20,948 nt of DNA from Ichthyophonus hoferi (Eukaryota; Opisthokonta; Ichthyosporea; Ichthyophonida; Ichthyophonidae). The position numbers and the translations under genes are program-made. Below, in pieces: positions 11,401-19,730 of this stretch (position 1 is its first letter; each line of letters starts with the position of its first letter). The notes beneath the pieces were generated by a model. It had not been told where the DNA came from. It made no database searches and was given only the letters and a program-made list of their open reading frames with translations. The stretch is taken from the NCBI GenBank assembly GCA_002751075.1, contig NAOQ01000063.1:173985-194932 (forward strand), given 5' to 3'.

Positions 11401-12401
11401 TTTATTCAAAGTGTTGGATGTTGTCAGCAATCAGGTCGTGTTTATTTTATTATTATTAATTCTTCATTTTAAAAATACCATTTAATTGGTATATATATAT
11501 ATATCTTTGCCCTCTTTTACACTATTTCACCCCTTTTTATAACTATAACCATTTGATACTTTCCGCATAAATATCCTCCTACCTATCTTTTAATAACATT
11601 GTAGCTGTCTGCATGTATGTGTGTGTGAACACATAGACATGGCTATGTTTTTATATCAACAGCTACGAGATATATACTATAGTAATATTGAACACATACT
11701 CCTGCTATCTCTACTAATACTTCTTCCTGTTTTTGTTTTCCAAAAAAGAAATACAATATATTTAATAAGCGAATATGTGATATGGTTTTGCCATACATAT
11801 TACACACATCTATATGAATGAGCACACGGATATTTGAAAGGAGAAGCTATAGAGATGAAATTATAGTTTAATTGACTGATTTCGATAAGTAGAATGCAAA
11901 CGCAAAACCTTAAAAGCCAATTGAAATCTTGATTCTTATAGAGTGTTCCCTATCTCCGTGATGGTATCTTGTATTACTATCTTTTATTTAGCCAATCCAA
12001 CATATCCCTTAAAATTTTAGTTATACCTAGCTATGACAGCCTGTAGTCTATGGCCCAGAGCCTCCATCGAGGTATAATCTATATTTCAATCTTAGATGGA
12101 TGAAGCCAGCAATCGATCCGATCACACTAATCCGACCTTATTCTACATCTAACACCTTACTGGTATATTGTCATAATACAGATGGGCTATGGGCCAACTA
12201 GATCAGACTGTACAGGCGGCGGCCCCTATTCTACGGGCCAATGATATTGACGGTTCTCTTCTTCCCTCACTGGATGATCATTCTTTACGGGATATGGGCA
12301 TGTTGAGCTTTGGCATGCGGGCCAAACTATTGACTTCTATAGCCAAGGTAAATAGATACAGCGACCTTGTCCTATACCTACCCACCTACCTACTTATTTA
12401 G
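5439..12401 (+). CDS. CCCH/CHCH zinc-finger protein with C-terminal SAM domain (Unkempt / RR-TZF-like), gene 1
   Basis: Six coding exons fit in phase: 5439-5493, 6428-6778, 7731-7812, 8773-10135, 10819-11132 and 12182-12347, totalling exactly 777 codons. The protein then ends either by reading on to TAG at 12399 (794 aa) or by splicing to a two-codon exon at 12530 (GAC TGA, 778 aa). Domains: CCCH finger 1 (C91, C97, C104, H108), CHCH finger (C153, H159, C164, H168), CCCH finger 3 (C213, C223, C229, H233), a low-complexity Ser/Pro/Asn/Gln region of about 250-700 with polyQ near 501-515, and a SAM domain at 712-777. The finger array resembles animal Unkempt and plant RR-TZF proteins, which bind RNA and control translation or decay. 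SAM domains self-associate or bind RNA or protein. A role as a cytoplasmic RNA regulator is inferred from the families. The domains are seen directly; the start and the terminus are the uncertain parts. Confidence 0.85.
5494..6427 (+). other. Gene 1 intron 1
   Basis: The intron runs from GTGAGT to TTTCATAG, 934 bases. A pyrimidine-rich run with CTAAT precedes the acceptor. A minus-strand open frame at 5784-6053 lies inside and shows no domain. Nothing else is seen. Confidence 0.6.
6428..6778 (+). CDS. Gene 1, exon 2: first CCCH finger
   Basis: This exon encodes residues 19-136. There is no in-frame ATG at the head of this open stretch, so it must be joined to an upstream exon. It carries HPDVYKTRMC followed by C-x5-C-x6-C-x3-H (C91, C97, C104, H108) and then LHPHEVF. 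The lead-in HPxxYKT before the first Cys is typical of CCCH fingers in Unkempt and RR-TZF proteins. A Trp/Tyr/Pro-rich tail (residues 115-135) links to the next finger. The donor is GTAAGT at 6779, after codon position 1. Confidence 0.9.
6779..7730 (+). other. Gene 1 intron 2
   Basis: 952 bases, GTAAGT to CTACAG. It holds several CCAAT/ATTGG pentamers, including CCAATCA at 7140-7146. No coding sequence is seen. Confidence 0.85.
7731..7812 (+). CDS. Gene 1, exon 3: first half of the CHCH finger
   Basis: This 82-base exon is bounded by CTACAG and GTAGGC. It encodes residues 136-163, including FRYLMLEFKTGDQPC and H159 of a C-x5-H-x4-C-x3-H site completed by exon 4. The block FxxLMLEFK before the Cys matches the lead-in of the arginine-rich motif of plant RR-TZF proteins (FRMYEFKVRRC type). 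Both junctions keep frame. It is too short to stand out as an open frame but is fixed by phase and homology. Confidence 0.85.
7813..8772 (+). other. Gene 1 intron 3
   Basis: 960 bases, GTAGGC to CCCCTAG. It contains T- and ATT-rich runs and TTAATTAATT stretches. No coding signal is seen. Confidence 0.85.
8773..10135 (+). CDS. Gene 1, exon 4: third finger and low-complexity region
   Basis: The largest exon, residues 163-617. It completes the CHCH finger (RCPYWH), then has a basic linker (DPTDRREPVRLNPENGRW, resembling the linker after an Unkempt finger) and HPMSYKRQAC with C-x9-C-x5-C-x3-H (C213, C223, C229, H233). Next is a helix-like IPRYLEKLKAELL. The remainder is disordered: Asn-Met/Asn-Val repeats, Ser/Pro-rich blocks, an Asn-Ser repeat, an acidic Ser stretch, polyQ with His/Pro interruptions, and Gly/Pro/Met-rich sequence. 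Such regions are common in mRNA-granule proteins. The donor is CAG|GTAGGT at 10136, phase 0. Confidence 0.93.
9106..9150 (+). repeat. Hexanucleotide repeat coding Asn-Met / Asn-Val
   Basis: Tandem ATGAAT units change to GTCAAT units, giving alternating Asn with Met then Val in the low-complexity part of gene 1. Probably a replication-slippage tract. Confidence 0.85.
9365..9391 (+). repeat. AGTAAC hexamer repeat coding Asn-Ser
   Basis: Alternating AAT/AAC and AGT codons encode NSNSNSNSN. The tract lies in frame inside the disordered region of gene 1. Confidence 0.85.
9785..9841 (+). repeat. CAA/CAG repeat coding polyglutamine in gene 1
   Basis: Mixed CAA and CAG codons give eight Gln, then Pro-His, five Gln, Pro-Leu-His and Gln (residues about 501-519). 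The codon mixing and interruptions suggest a fairly stable tract. Confidence 0.9.
10232..10287. repeat. 14-bp tandem repeat, four copies
   Basis: Four consecutive 14-base units each begin AGTACATA, starting at 10232, 10246, 10260 and 10274. The last six bases vary. Confidence 0.9.
10565..10742. repeat. Degenerate TATATT/TATGTT low-complexity tract
   Basis: Imperfect repeats of TTATATT and TTATGTT within intron 4. They produce long spurious Tyr/Ile/Leu-rich open frames. Confidence 0.8.
10817..10848 (+). promoter_or_regulatory. Tandem in-frame splice acceptors of gene 1 exon 5
   Basis: Two acceptors 30 bases apart, CCACAG|CAA (exon from 10819) and CCTTCCAG|GTA (exon from 10849), both follow pyrimidine-rich tracts. 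Both keep the phase of the exon 4 donor. Their choice would include or omit QSMFSTPPFQ. Confidence 0.6.
10819..11132 (+). CDS. Gene 1, exon 5: linker and start of the SAM domain
   Basis: Encodes residues 618-722. It continues the Ser/Thr/Pro/Asn-rich region, including a double SWSAFASPSWSAPPTP-type block, and ends with FENWSADDVMR. That is the opening helix of a SAM domain, with the usual W-S-x-D-D-V signature. The donor AG|GTAGGA at 11133 splits the Arg codon and is followed by GGATA-type purine repeats. The first acceptor is used here for the coordinates. Confidence 0.88.
11133..12181 (+). other. Gene 1 intron 5
   Basis: 1049 bases, GTAGGA to ATACAG, with CTAAC about 30 bases before the acceptor as a likely branch site. 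Degenerate TTATGTTGTATT repeats occupy about 11220-11400. Several short open frames inside are repeat-derived. Confidence 0.85.
12182..12347 (+). CDS. Gene 1, exon 6: rest of the SAM domain
   Basis: Encodes residues 722-777, joined in phase after DDVM. It reads WAMGQLDQ...RANDIDGSLL then DHSLRDMGMLSFGMRAKLL, the typical SAM pattern (N-x-I-D-G, then L-x-x-M-G with the G-x-R-x-K-L-L end helix). The domain is 66 residues, the usual size. Splitting between helix 1 and the following helix is a common SAM intron site. The exon may stop at a GTAAAT donor (12348) or read on for 17 codons (VNRYSDLV...) to TAG at 12399-12401. Confidence 0.88.
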
Positions 12402-12529
12402 ACATACGCTATATTCTTTTGGTACTGCATTTTCTATTGCTTTTCCCCTGTCTACATGTCTACATATCTGCCTACATATATATATATATATACTGTTCTT
12501 TGGTGATAATAATTTATTTGCTTTTAAAG

Positions 12530-12535
12530 GACTGA
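12530..12535 (+). other. Possible minimal last coding exon of gene 1
   Basis: TTGCTTTTAAAG at 12518-12529 could act as an acceptor. Joined in phase to exon 6 it gives GAC then TGA, ending the protein right after the SAM domain. The sequence downstream would be 3'UTR, with ATTAAA at 12859 and AATAAA at 13233. This competes with simple read-through to 12401. Confidence 0.3.
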
Positions 12536-12858
12536 AACATCAGCCCAATAGAAGCTTGATTCAACAAAATGGGGAGAACAGATATTATAAGTAAAAGAGA
12601 GAGAAAATAGAAAATAGATAGATACTGGTGAATATATGTATGTGTACCTGTATATAGGGGCGAAATATGGTTATCTTGTGTAGTTTTGTTTATTGCTCCC
12701 CTTCCTATTTTTACATCTTATTATACTTATTTACTTACATTAATAACATACACATTTGTTTAGCACCTACTTACTGTTTTTGTCCGTTGTATTGACTGTT
12801 CTTTTCCTTTTCTTTTCTTTTTTCTTTCTTTCATGTACGTTTCCTCTGCACACTTATT

Positions 12859-13238
12859 ATTAAAATTAATTTAAATTATATTTTATTTTAACTCTGGATT
12901 TCTACTCGCTTATTATAGGATATCTCTTACTTATTGACACATTTTAATTTTATCTACATACATTTTAAAATGATAGTTTCTAACTGTCTTGAATTTAACC
13001 TAATCCCGGGATTGTTAATTATATTAAAAATTGCTGGCCATATGGATAATGCCAGACAGGAATATGCATCCAATCAAAATATGTGATATGAAGTTCTATT
13101 GGATTATAGTAAATCGGTGAAATAGTTGGGTAGAGACATGTAGATAAATGTAGATTAACCAATAGTTAAGAGCCTAGATAATGACTATGGTAAGTGTAAG
13201 CGAATAAAGTGCAAAGAATTATGGGATGAAATAATAAA
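12859..13238 (+). terminator. Candidate polyadenylation signals of gene 1
   Basis: ATTAAA at 12859-12864 and the first clear AATAAA at 13233-13238 lie downstream of both possible stop codons. In AT-rich DNA such hexamers occur often by chance, so this is only a guide to where the transcript may end. Confidence 0.25.
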
Positions 13239-13976
13239 ACCCAATCAATAATCCAACAATTAAATTCTGGGCCGATTATAAAAAATGATGAAAGGTTTTC
13301 AAATTCATTGGTAAATGTAAAAACACGTAGTTACTGATTAAAAATGTATGGTATATTTACAGTCTGAGATTAGGATTAAGATCAAGATCATTTGAAAATG
13401 CATGTTATTAAATTTTCAGTAGTTGTCAATATTCATAAAGTACCTTACCTAGTCGTGCATTTATCTAAACATATGTTATTGTTGCAGTTTGAATATATAT
13501 GTACTAGTGACTTTCTTTTTTTGTATAACTGACTAATTATAATTCCACAACCTACACGTCTTTAATTCTCATTCCTTTCCCCTATTTTCAGCGTTATCTA
13601 ATATATATATTATTACCCCTGTACACTCTTTTCATATTTATATAGATACGTACATATATATGTATAAAATCGTTTATCATAGACAATCAAGTATAATAAT
13701 CAATATCATCACCATATCTTCCCCTATATATACACGGAGAACATGTATCCTGTGTAATAAGTTCTTTTTATCATAAAGGTAATCCCTTCCATGTATCTAA
13801 TACTAACACAGTACACCCACACCCACATACATATCCATATATCAATATAGGTTGCAGCTGGTATCTCATGAATATTAACTCCACAAGGGCCATCAAAGTT
13901 TTATACATAGACATAGATCGTCTTGCAACAACACAGCCGCTGTAATTTGATACAGTTACACTCTCCTATACACCAG

Positions 13977-14004
13977 GCCATATGCCATAAGCCATAGGCC
14001 ATAA
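13977..14004. repeat. GCCATAN heptamer repeat, four copies
   Basis: GCCATAT, GCCATAA, GCCATAG and GCCATAA follow one another without a gap. A related GCCATAACCATAGCC lies near 14127. GCCAT is also the core of YY1-type sites, but no binding is shown. Confidence 0.75.
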
Positions 14005-14860
14005 ATCACAGAACAAGGGGTTAAAAGCATTAGTAGAGATGCTATACCCCTGAAGTATCGTAGTTGGTGTTGACACGGAAGGTCAGAAAGAATGACTAAT
14101 TAGTAACCTTTGCACATGCATACATAGCCATAACCATAGCCAAATATTTTTCACATTACTCACGCGCTTTCAAAAAGTAGCATTAATTCTTGATCCAATC
14201 AATAGTAAGTTTAAGTTGCCTTTAAAAAAGAATACAACAGGACAATTTACTGCTATAATGTATACGCTATGCTCTATAACTTCCAAATTGTAAATTATTT
14301 TATTGACCGAATAATGAAGCTCTTGAAAACTGTAATTTTCTTATACTGTGACTAGCTCGAATAGAAAACTGTCTTTAAAATAATAAATGCTTTTGAGTTC
14401 TATGATGTGCATATGCATTGTTCATTGCATAACTTTTCTCTCTAAATCATATTGTCTCTTTGAACCATTTCTCCTTTCAAGTAGAAATAGATAAATAAAC
14501 CTAGCCTATGCTGGTTTCGGGTTTATTCATTGGATAAAAAATAACATCGGCGGTTTAATCACTATACAAATCATTGCTATTACTTAGTTTGCCATAACTA
14601 AACTAAAAAGTATTTTCTTTTATCCAACGTGTTAGATACACAACCTTACACGTTCTGCGTTGAAGTAAGATTATGTGTCGAATCGTAGATTTACAATGAG
14701 AAATTTTTCATCATTGTTGCTGCTAGTTTCACTAAATAGATAGCTACATACACAACGAATGTCAAAATTTATTGTAGTATAAATTAACTAATTACTTTAA
14801 AAATTCTACGACAACTTTTCTTAATTAATTAATAACTGAATTACCAAAAAAAATCTTTAT

Positions 14861-15004
14861 TTAGAAACTGTCCGAAATATTCATGACTGGGGTTAACGCA
14901 TCCCACACTACGGGCTGTACGAGTCTTACAAGACCATTCAACTCCGGATGAATGCAGATAAGTTGATGTTCAATTAACAAGCGGAGCATGCAACGATCGG
15001 CCCG
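14861..15004 (-). other. Short protein-like open stretch, minus strand
   Basis: A G+C-richer patch reads on the minus strand as 47 open codons ending at TAA (14861-14863), which overlaps an AATAAA (14856-14861). It includes HQLICIHPELNGLVRLVQ. Two stop codons lie directly before it and no acceptor gives an open joined frame, so an intact exon is unlikely. I do not recognise the sequence. A decayed gene fragment or chance are the main options. Confidence 0.2.
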
Positions 15005-16222
15005 TTATTAGCTGATAACTCAACGTCCTTAAATAGATATTTATATTGGTCAATTCCATAGAATACGAGCATTCATAGTAAATAAAATAATTAGTTATAC
15101 AGCCAATCAAGTTAGGATACAATAGCATTATATTGTGATAATTCTAGTGGCTCTCAGAGGTCCTCGGTAAACTGCATTTTTTACTATCGGTCCCATTGAT
15201 GAACCGATCTATAAACACACTTGATCAACGTATGTTGCGGAAGGAGAAGAGACAGAAACAGCTAAGAATAAACAAGGGATTTTACACAGATTACATATTA
15301 TTCCTATATGCTTTCTAACACAAACTCTATACTATTTCTATACGATCTATATGTCTTTATATACTATTTCTAGACGGCCGTATACGTTCTCTTTTCTTTT
15401 TCTTTTCTTATATGGCGTTAAAACTCTCAATTTCCCAAGATACAGCAACTTTGAACAGAAGCAAAAGAGTAGTCAATTTCGTACTGAAAACTCTATTTGA
15501 CTATTGGAAACAAAACAAGTATTTGTTGTTCTGTATTTTATTTTTAATGTACAATGTGCCTAGATTATAGATGGAACCAGACTAATGGTTCGACTCTCCC
15601 AGACTTAACTAGTTGCCCTTTTCGTAAAGAATCTAGATGATCAAATTTCTATCACTAAAATTGTAAGATAAATTTGATGACTAAAAACGGTATGGAAAAC
15701 AGCCGCAGCAAACTGCTATTTTTGGGGATTGTATTCTATATTACTAAAACAAGTATAATTAAATAATTTTAATATTTCTTTATATAGCTATATTTATTTG
15801 GTATTATCAGCAATTACTATTATATATATAGTCTGGAAAAGTAGTTGATGTAATCTATTATTAAATACCAATCCAAGACGAGCGATCAAGATTGAACCAG
15901 CCAATGGAAGAAGTCTTGCGACTATATAATTAAGCCATTTCAGATCATGGTGTGCATAAATGGGGGAATACCAATAGGCGTGTGTAGAAAGCTCTGATTG
16001 GTTTGGTTTTGTATAGGAAAAACTTAATCACTAGGTTATACACCAGTAGTTTGGACAACAATTTCCTATCGACTTCAAGAGATTACTATAACCCAAAAGT
16101 GGTAGCAATAACAAAGCATAATCTAGAAGTATCTAAGCACAAAAACTTGGCCCCAATATAAAAGAACAGCTAGCTACGTATAGTAGAGCTCCCTGAAATA
16201 TTGCCAATAACATAATTTGCAG

Positions 16223-16310
16223 TTATCACACTGTATTATAGCAATCATCTTACTGTGGTTTAGAAATCATCTCACTGAATTATGGGCATTATCTCACTCA
16301 TATTAGGCCA
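16223..16310. repeat. 22-bp tandem repeat, four degenerate copies
   Basis: Units begin at 16223, 16245, 16267 and 16289, each exactly 22 bases, with no indels. Ten of 22 columns are identical in all four. The common head is TYATCWYACT, followed by invariant T, G and A at unit positions 15, 19 and 22. It lies about 3.2 kb upstream of gene 2. Confidence 0.85.
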
Positions 16311-17422
16311 TAACTGATATCTGTAAATAGGGAATGAAACACAAAGAAATTATTTCGTCTCAATGTGAACTCTGTATTTTATTTCTGTGGTAAATAAAAA
16401 GCATCTACATATTACAGAATCACAGAGCAACTTATTACTCGTTGAATTGAAACCCAATCATATGGTCTGTACACATGTACACACTATTGAATATATTCAA
16501 AGCAATAACTGATGTAGCTGTCAACAAGATACGCTATGGGCCTAATATAATATCTTTGCACCGGTTGCAACTATGTATATGTATAAATATAAATGAAGTA
16601 ACGTCCATAAGAGGGCGGCTCCGCGGACTGCTATGGAAACAAAAGAACTGTTTCAAGAACTGGTTAGTTACTCATAAACTGGATTGAGATACATTTCAGT
16701 ACCTAAAGAAAATATCTAGGTAGGAATGAACTAATGAAGATTCCAAAGCCTGTATCCAAGTCAATAGAGCTATGGCAGATTACTATAATTATTAATGTCT
16801 ATTTTTGAACTAAAGTATATATAGATCTACATGAAACACCGTCCTACACATAGGATATACACATAGAATATAGTATACTTATACCACAGACAAATTCAGA
16901 ACTTAAAATTTGATAATAATAACTGTCACATTTAACCTATGTTGTTATATTCGCCAGTCTTTAAAAATACACCCACCCATATAATCTCAGTGAACAAATA
17001 AAAATTGAATTTTCCAAACAGCAAATCATTATGCCTGGCCTTTACTTTGGGCGGCCAGTACTTTTAAGATGTTAATTATACAAAATGTGATTGGTAAGGT
17101 TTGCGATCAATTAAAATGGACTTCAACCATAGCGAAAGCCAATCATACAGTATCATTAATACATATTCCATGAATTATGCCATGTTATTCGATGATAAAC
17201 CACGTGGCCACCCTTCGAACTAATACCTCATGCCCTCTGAGATCTACTCACTTGACTAATTTTTTATTTTTTTACCGCGTAATTTTGGGCTTTTTATAGT
17301 ATCCGACTGTAAACTTTTCATGGTGTTTGAATTTGTCGTTTCGGATAGCATTTTACGTAGAGTACCGGGGTTAGTGTACTGGTCATCCTTTATTGGCTCT
17401 TAATAAATAACATACCAATCAT

Positions 17423-17434
17423 CCACTAGATGGC
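17423..17434 (+). promoter_or_regulatory. CCACTAGATGGC, match to the animal CTCF core consensus
   Basis: The 12 bases fit CCASYAGRKGGC exactly and directly follow a CCAATCA site (17415-17421). CTCF is known from bilaterian animals. If this organism lacks it, the match is coincidence or another factor's site. Weak call. Confidence 0.15.
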
Positions 17435-18345
17435 CGTGGGGAATATTTTCTGTTAAGGCGTTCTGTAAAGGCAAAGAGTAAAAAAAAAGCATCAATTTGA
17501 GACAGAAAAGATAAAGAGAAAATGGGAATAATTCAAGTTAAAAATAAATTTTGACCGGACTATGGTAAATAAATTATAGTTTGGATTATTAAAAGTAAGT
17601 ACACCGAGTCATTTTGATGACGATACGAGTCAGATCGTTTATGTTTGAAGTAATAAATATCCAATAACAAATTATATCTTTATACCAATCTCTGACAGCT
17701 GCTTTACTCGGATGGATTGATTCTACAAAGTGAGTCATCAGGCCCTGGATGGATAGGATATATCTCACCGAATTAAAGGGTCTTCACTATACTGGTGCTA
17801 TATATATCACTCGGTGTGGTACATTGTGTAGCCAATCATCATACAGTTACCAAAACCGGATTAGAGCATATGTTAATCTATGTCAACATAAGCAAATTTA
17901 AAACATATATTCGCAAGTTGGCAATTTACTTATTATATACTTTAAAATTTAATTTATCTTGTCTCAATAATTTTAGTAGGTTAATATATTATCCCCAATA
18001 GGTTAATCTAACCATGAAACAATAAGAATTATTACTATTATTACTACCTTCATTCTGCTCCTTCTAATCAGAACTGAACATAAACAATCATCGGATTGGT
18101 CTGCTGCCTTGGTCCTTTTATGCCTCAAATTTTTTAACCGGAACTTTGATTAGGTTGTTAAAAAACTTGAAAATTTCAAAACAATTATTGAAATAAATTA
18201 GCCATAGTTTCTACTTATTATTTAGCACAAATGTAGGTACATAAACATGGTTTTAAATTGTTATTAGCATATGAGATGGCCGAAAAAGACGGATAATACG
18301 GTGATAAAGTAGTATGATCCATAGCAAATAAATAGCTAGTTTGAC

Positions 18346-18361
18346 TAGATCTATAGATCTA
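18346..18361. other. 16-bp perfect palindrome
   Basis: TAGATCTATAGATCTA is its own reverse complement. No partner repeat or gene association is seen. Confidence 0.6.
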
Positions 18362-19416
18362 TAATCATAGGTGAGGCATTAGCTTGCGGTTCGTATCACA
18401 TGATGCGTGACCTATTGATATACTATTATGACAGGAAAGTGTTTGCTAATGGCCTACTAAAATAAAATTGTATAATTAAAACATTTAAAGCAAATTTGTT
18501 TTACTAAAACTGTAAACGTATTTATAAACATGTATGCTATTGGATTGGCATTTCCCTGTAGACACGTATAGTAGCCAAGTAGCCAAGTAATATTAGGCTT
18601 AGAGATTACAAATTTTTGAATATATCACATATTTGATAATCCTTGGGCAGGAGTTTATAAAAAAATTATTATAAAAAATATAAATATATACAATAAAATG
18701 CTTAATTTTTTAACTCAATACGTTTAATATTACTTATGATTATGAAGATATAGCTATCCGTGACTATAGGCTATTCTATGATGAATGTTTACAAAGTTTA
18801 ATTAGTTCTAATTAGTTACTGATAACAAAGACTGATTTACGATTGGTTGTTATGAGTCACTGCAAACAAATATTTACAAAGTTTACCGCGAGTATAAAAT
18901 TATTACCCAAGTATGATTACAAAAACAAAACATAAGCCACATAAAAAATATAAATATAAATATTATCACTTTTTTTATAAAAAAATTGCATTTATATCAA
19001 TGTATTAAATTAAGAAAACTTTTTGTAGGGTATATTTATTTAGATAATAGATTGAATTTCCCTCAATAATAATTCTATATATATATATACAGGGTTAGAA
19101 AGACACACTTATATTGAAAGCCTGGGCGGAGTTGAACTAATTAAACTGTCAACTTTGGTATATTGGGGTTATTTTTTTCCTATTTTTTTTTTTAAATGCT
19201 TTATGTATCCAGAGCTACTCTCAAGGTTCTGTTAGTCTTATAAACTAGTTTCAACGCGCGAGAATGAAATATACCTGTAACCACTTTTTATAGTAGCTAT
19301 ACCTTTTTTCGTATTATAGTTTAGGTGTTCATTTTATTCTTTCACTATACCAAGCTTTAGCTTGCCTCTTATTTTTATTTTTATTGTTCTTATTCTTATA
19401 TTATTGTTACTGTTAT

Positions 19417-19445
19417 TGTTATTATTATTATTATTATTATTATTA
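19417..19445. repeat. TTA trinucleotide microsatellite
   Basis: A pure TTA run, preceded from about 19370 by degenerate TTATT units, just upstream of gene 2. Confidence 0.9.
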
Positions 19446-19510
19446 ATATATATGTATGCATATATACATATATAAATTGAAGAAGGAGAATACTGGAAAC
19501 TCGTAAAGGT

Positions 19511-19730
19511 ATGGCACTATATGACCCTGATGACCGTCTAAGAGGTCGTCAATCCTCTTGCCCTGACTTCATAGCTTCCCAAATGAAACAGTTTCAAGAC
19601 CAATTATCCAACATCATTTGCGACAATGCCATGGGAGATCAACTGCAAAAAAAAAATCCAGAGAGTTTGTTACCCGATAATATGAGTGCGGAAGAGTCTG
19701 CCTTAGCCCAAATTTTGGGAATGGGTTCTG
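19511..19730 (+). CDS. Gene 2, exon 1
   Basis: Encodes 73 residues and one base. It begins MALYDPDDRLRGRQSSCP, followed by a likely amphipathic helix (DFIASQMKQFQDQLSNII) and a Met/Ala/Glu-rich second helix (SAEESALAQILGMG). None of this matches a domain I can name. The donor G|GTAATA at 19731 gives the phase 1 needed by exon 2. Without splicing the frame stops at 19751. G+C content rises sharply compared with the flanks. Confidence 0.75.

Larger units (their letters stand above)
13070..17838. promoter_or_regulatory. Cluster of CCAATCA heptamers
   Basis: CCAATCA occurs at 13070, 13241, 14195, 15103, 16454, 17139, 17415 and 17832, and the reverse TGATTGG at 15995 and 17088. CCAATCA is the preferred extended NF-Y-type CCAAT box. 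Ten in 4.8 kb is far above the rough half-copy expected from composition. Function is inferred only. Confidence 0.4.
12402..19510. other. Intergenic region between gene 1 and gene 2
   Basis: About 7 kb without a supported exon. Open frames at 16475-16687 and 17795-18001 have no domain and no proper splice context. It holds ten CCAATCA/TGATTGG heptamers (13070-17838), a 22-bp tandem repeat, a GCCATAN repeat, a GC-rich islet at 16605-16626 and small palindromes. It could contain regulatory DNA for gene 2, a 3'UTR of gene 1, or untranslated exons of either. Between about 18.0 and 19.3 kb it is nearly pure AT-rich sequence with A-runs. Confidence 0.6.

Noticed and set aside
15585-15603. GGTTCGACTC resembling a tRNA B box
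   Set aside because: The T-arm bases do not pair and no acceptor stem or A box is found at the right distance.
15961-15972. GGGGGAATACC shared with the start of gene 1 exon 2 (6427-6437)
   Set aside because: The similarity does not extend into a coding frame or domain. It is probably a chance 11-base match.
16475-16687. 70-codon open frame in the intergenic region
   Set aside because: No domain, no splice sites in suitable phase and no similarity to either gene. The GC islet inside it is better explained as noncoding.
680-16730. GGAATG/CATTCC TEAD-type sites as an autoregulatory signal
   Set aside because: About eight are seen and about seven expected from composition, so there is no enrichment.
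12348-19510. Joining gene 1 and gene 2 into a single fusion protein
   Set aside because: Exon 6 ends in phase 0, but the AGs just before 19511 give other phases and lack a pyrimidine tract, and the gene 2 frame has a stop at 19478. Two genes fit better.
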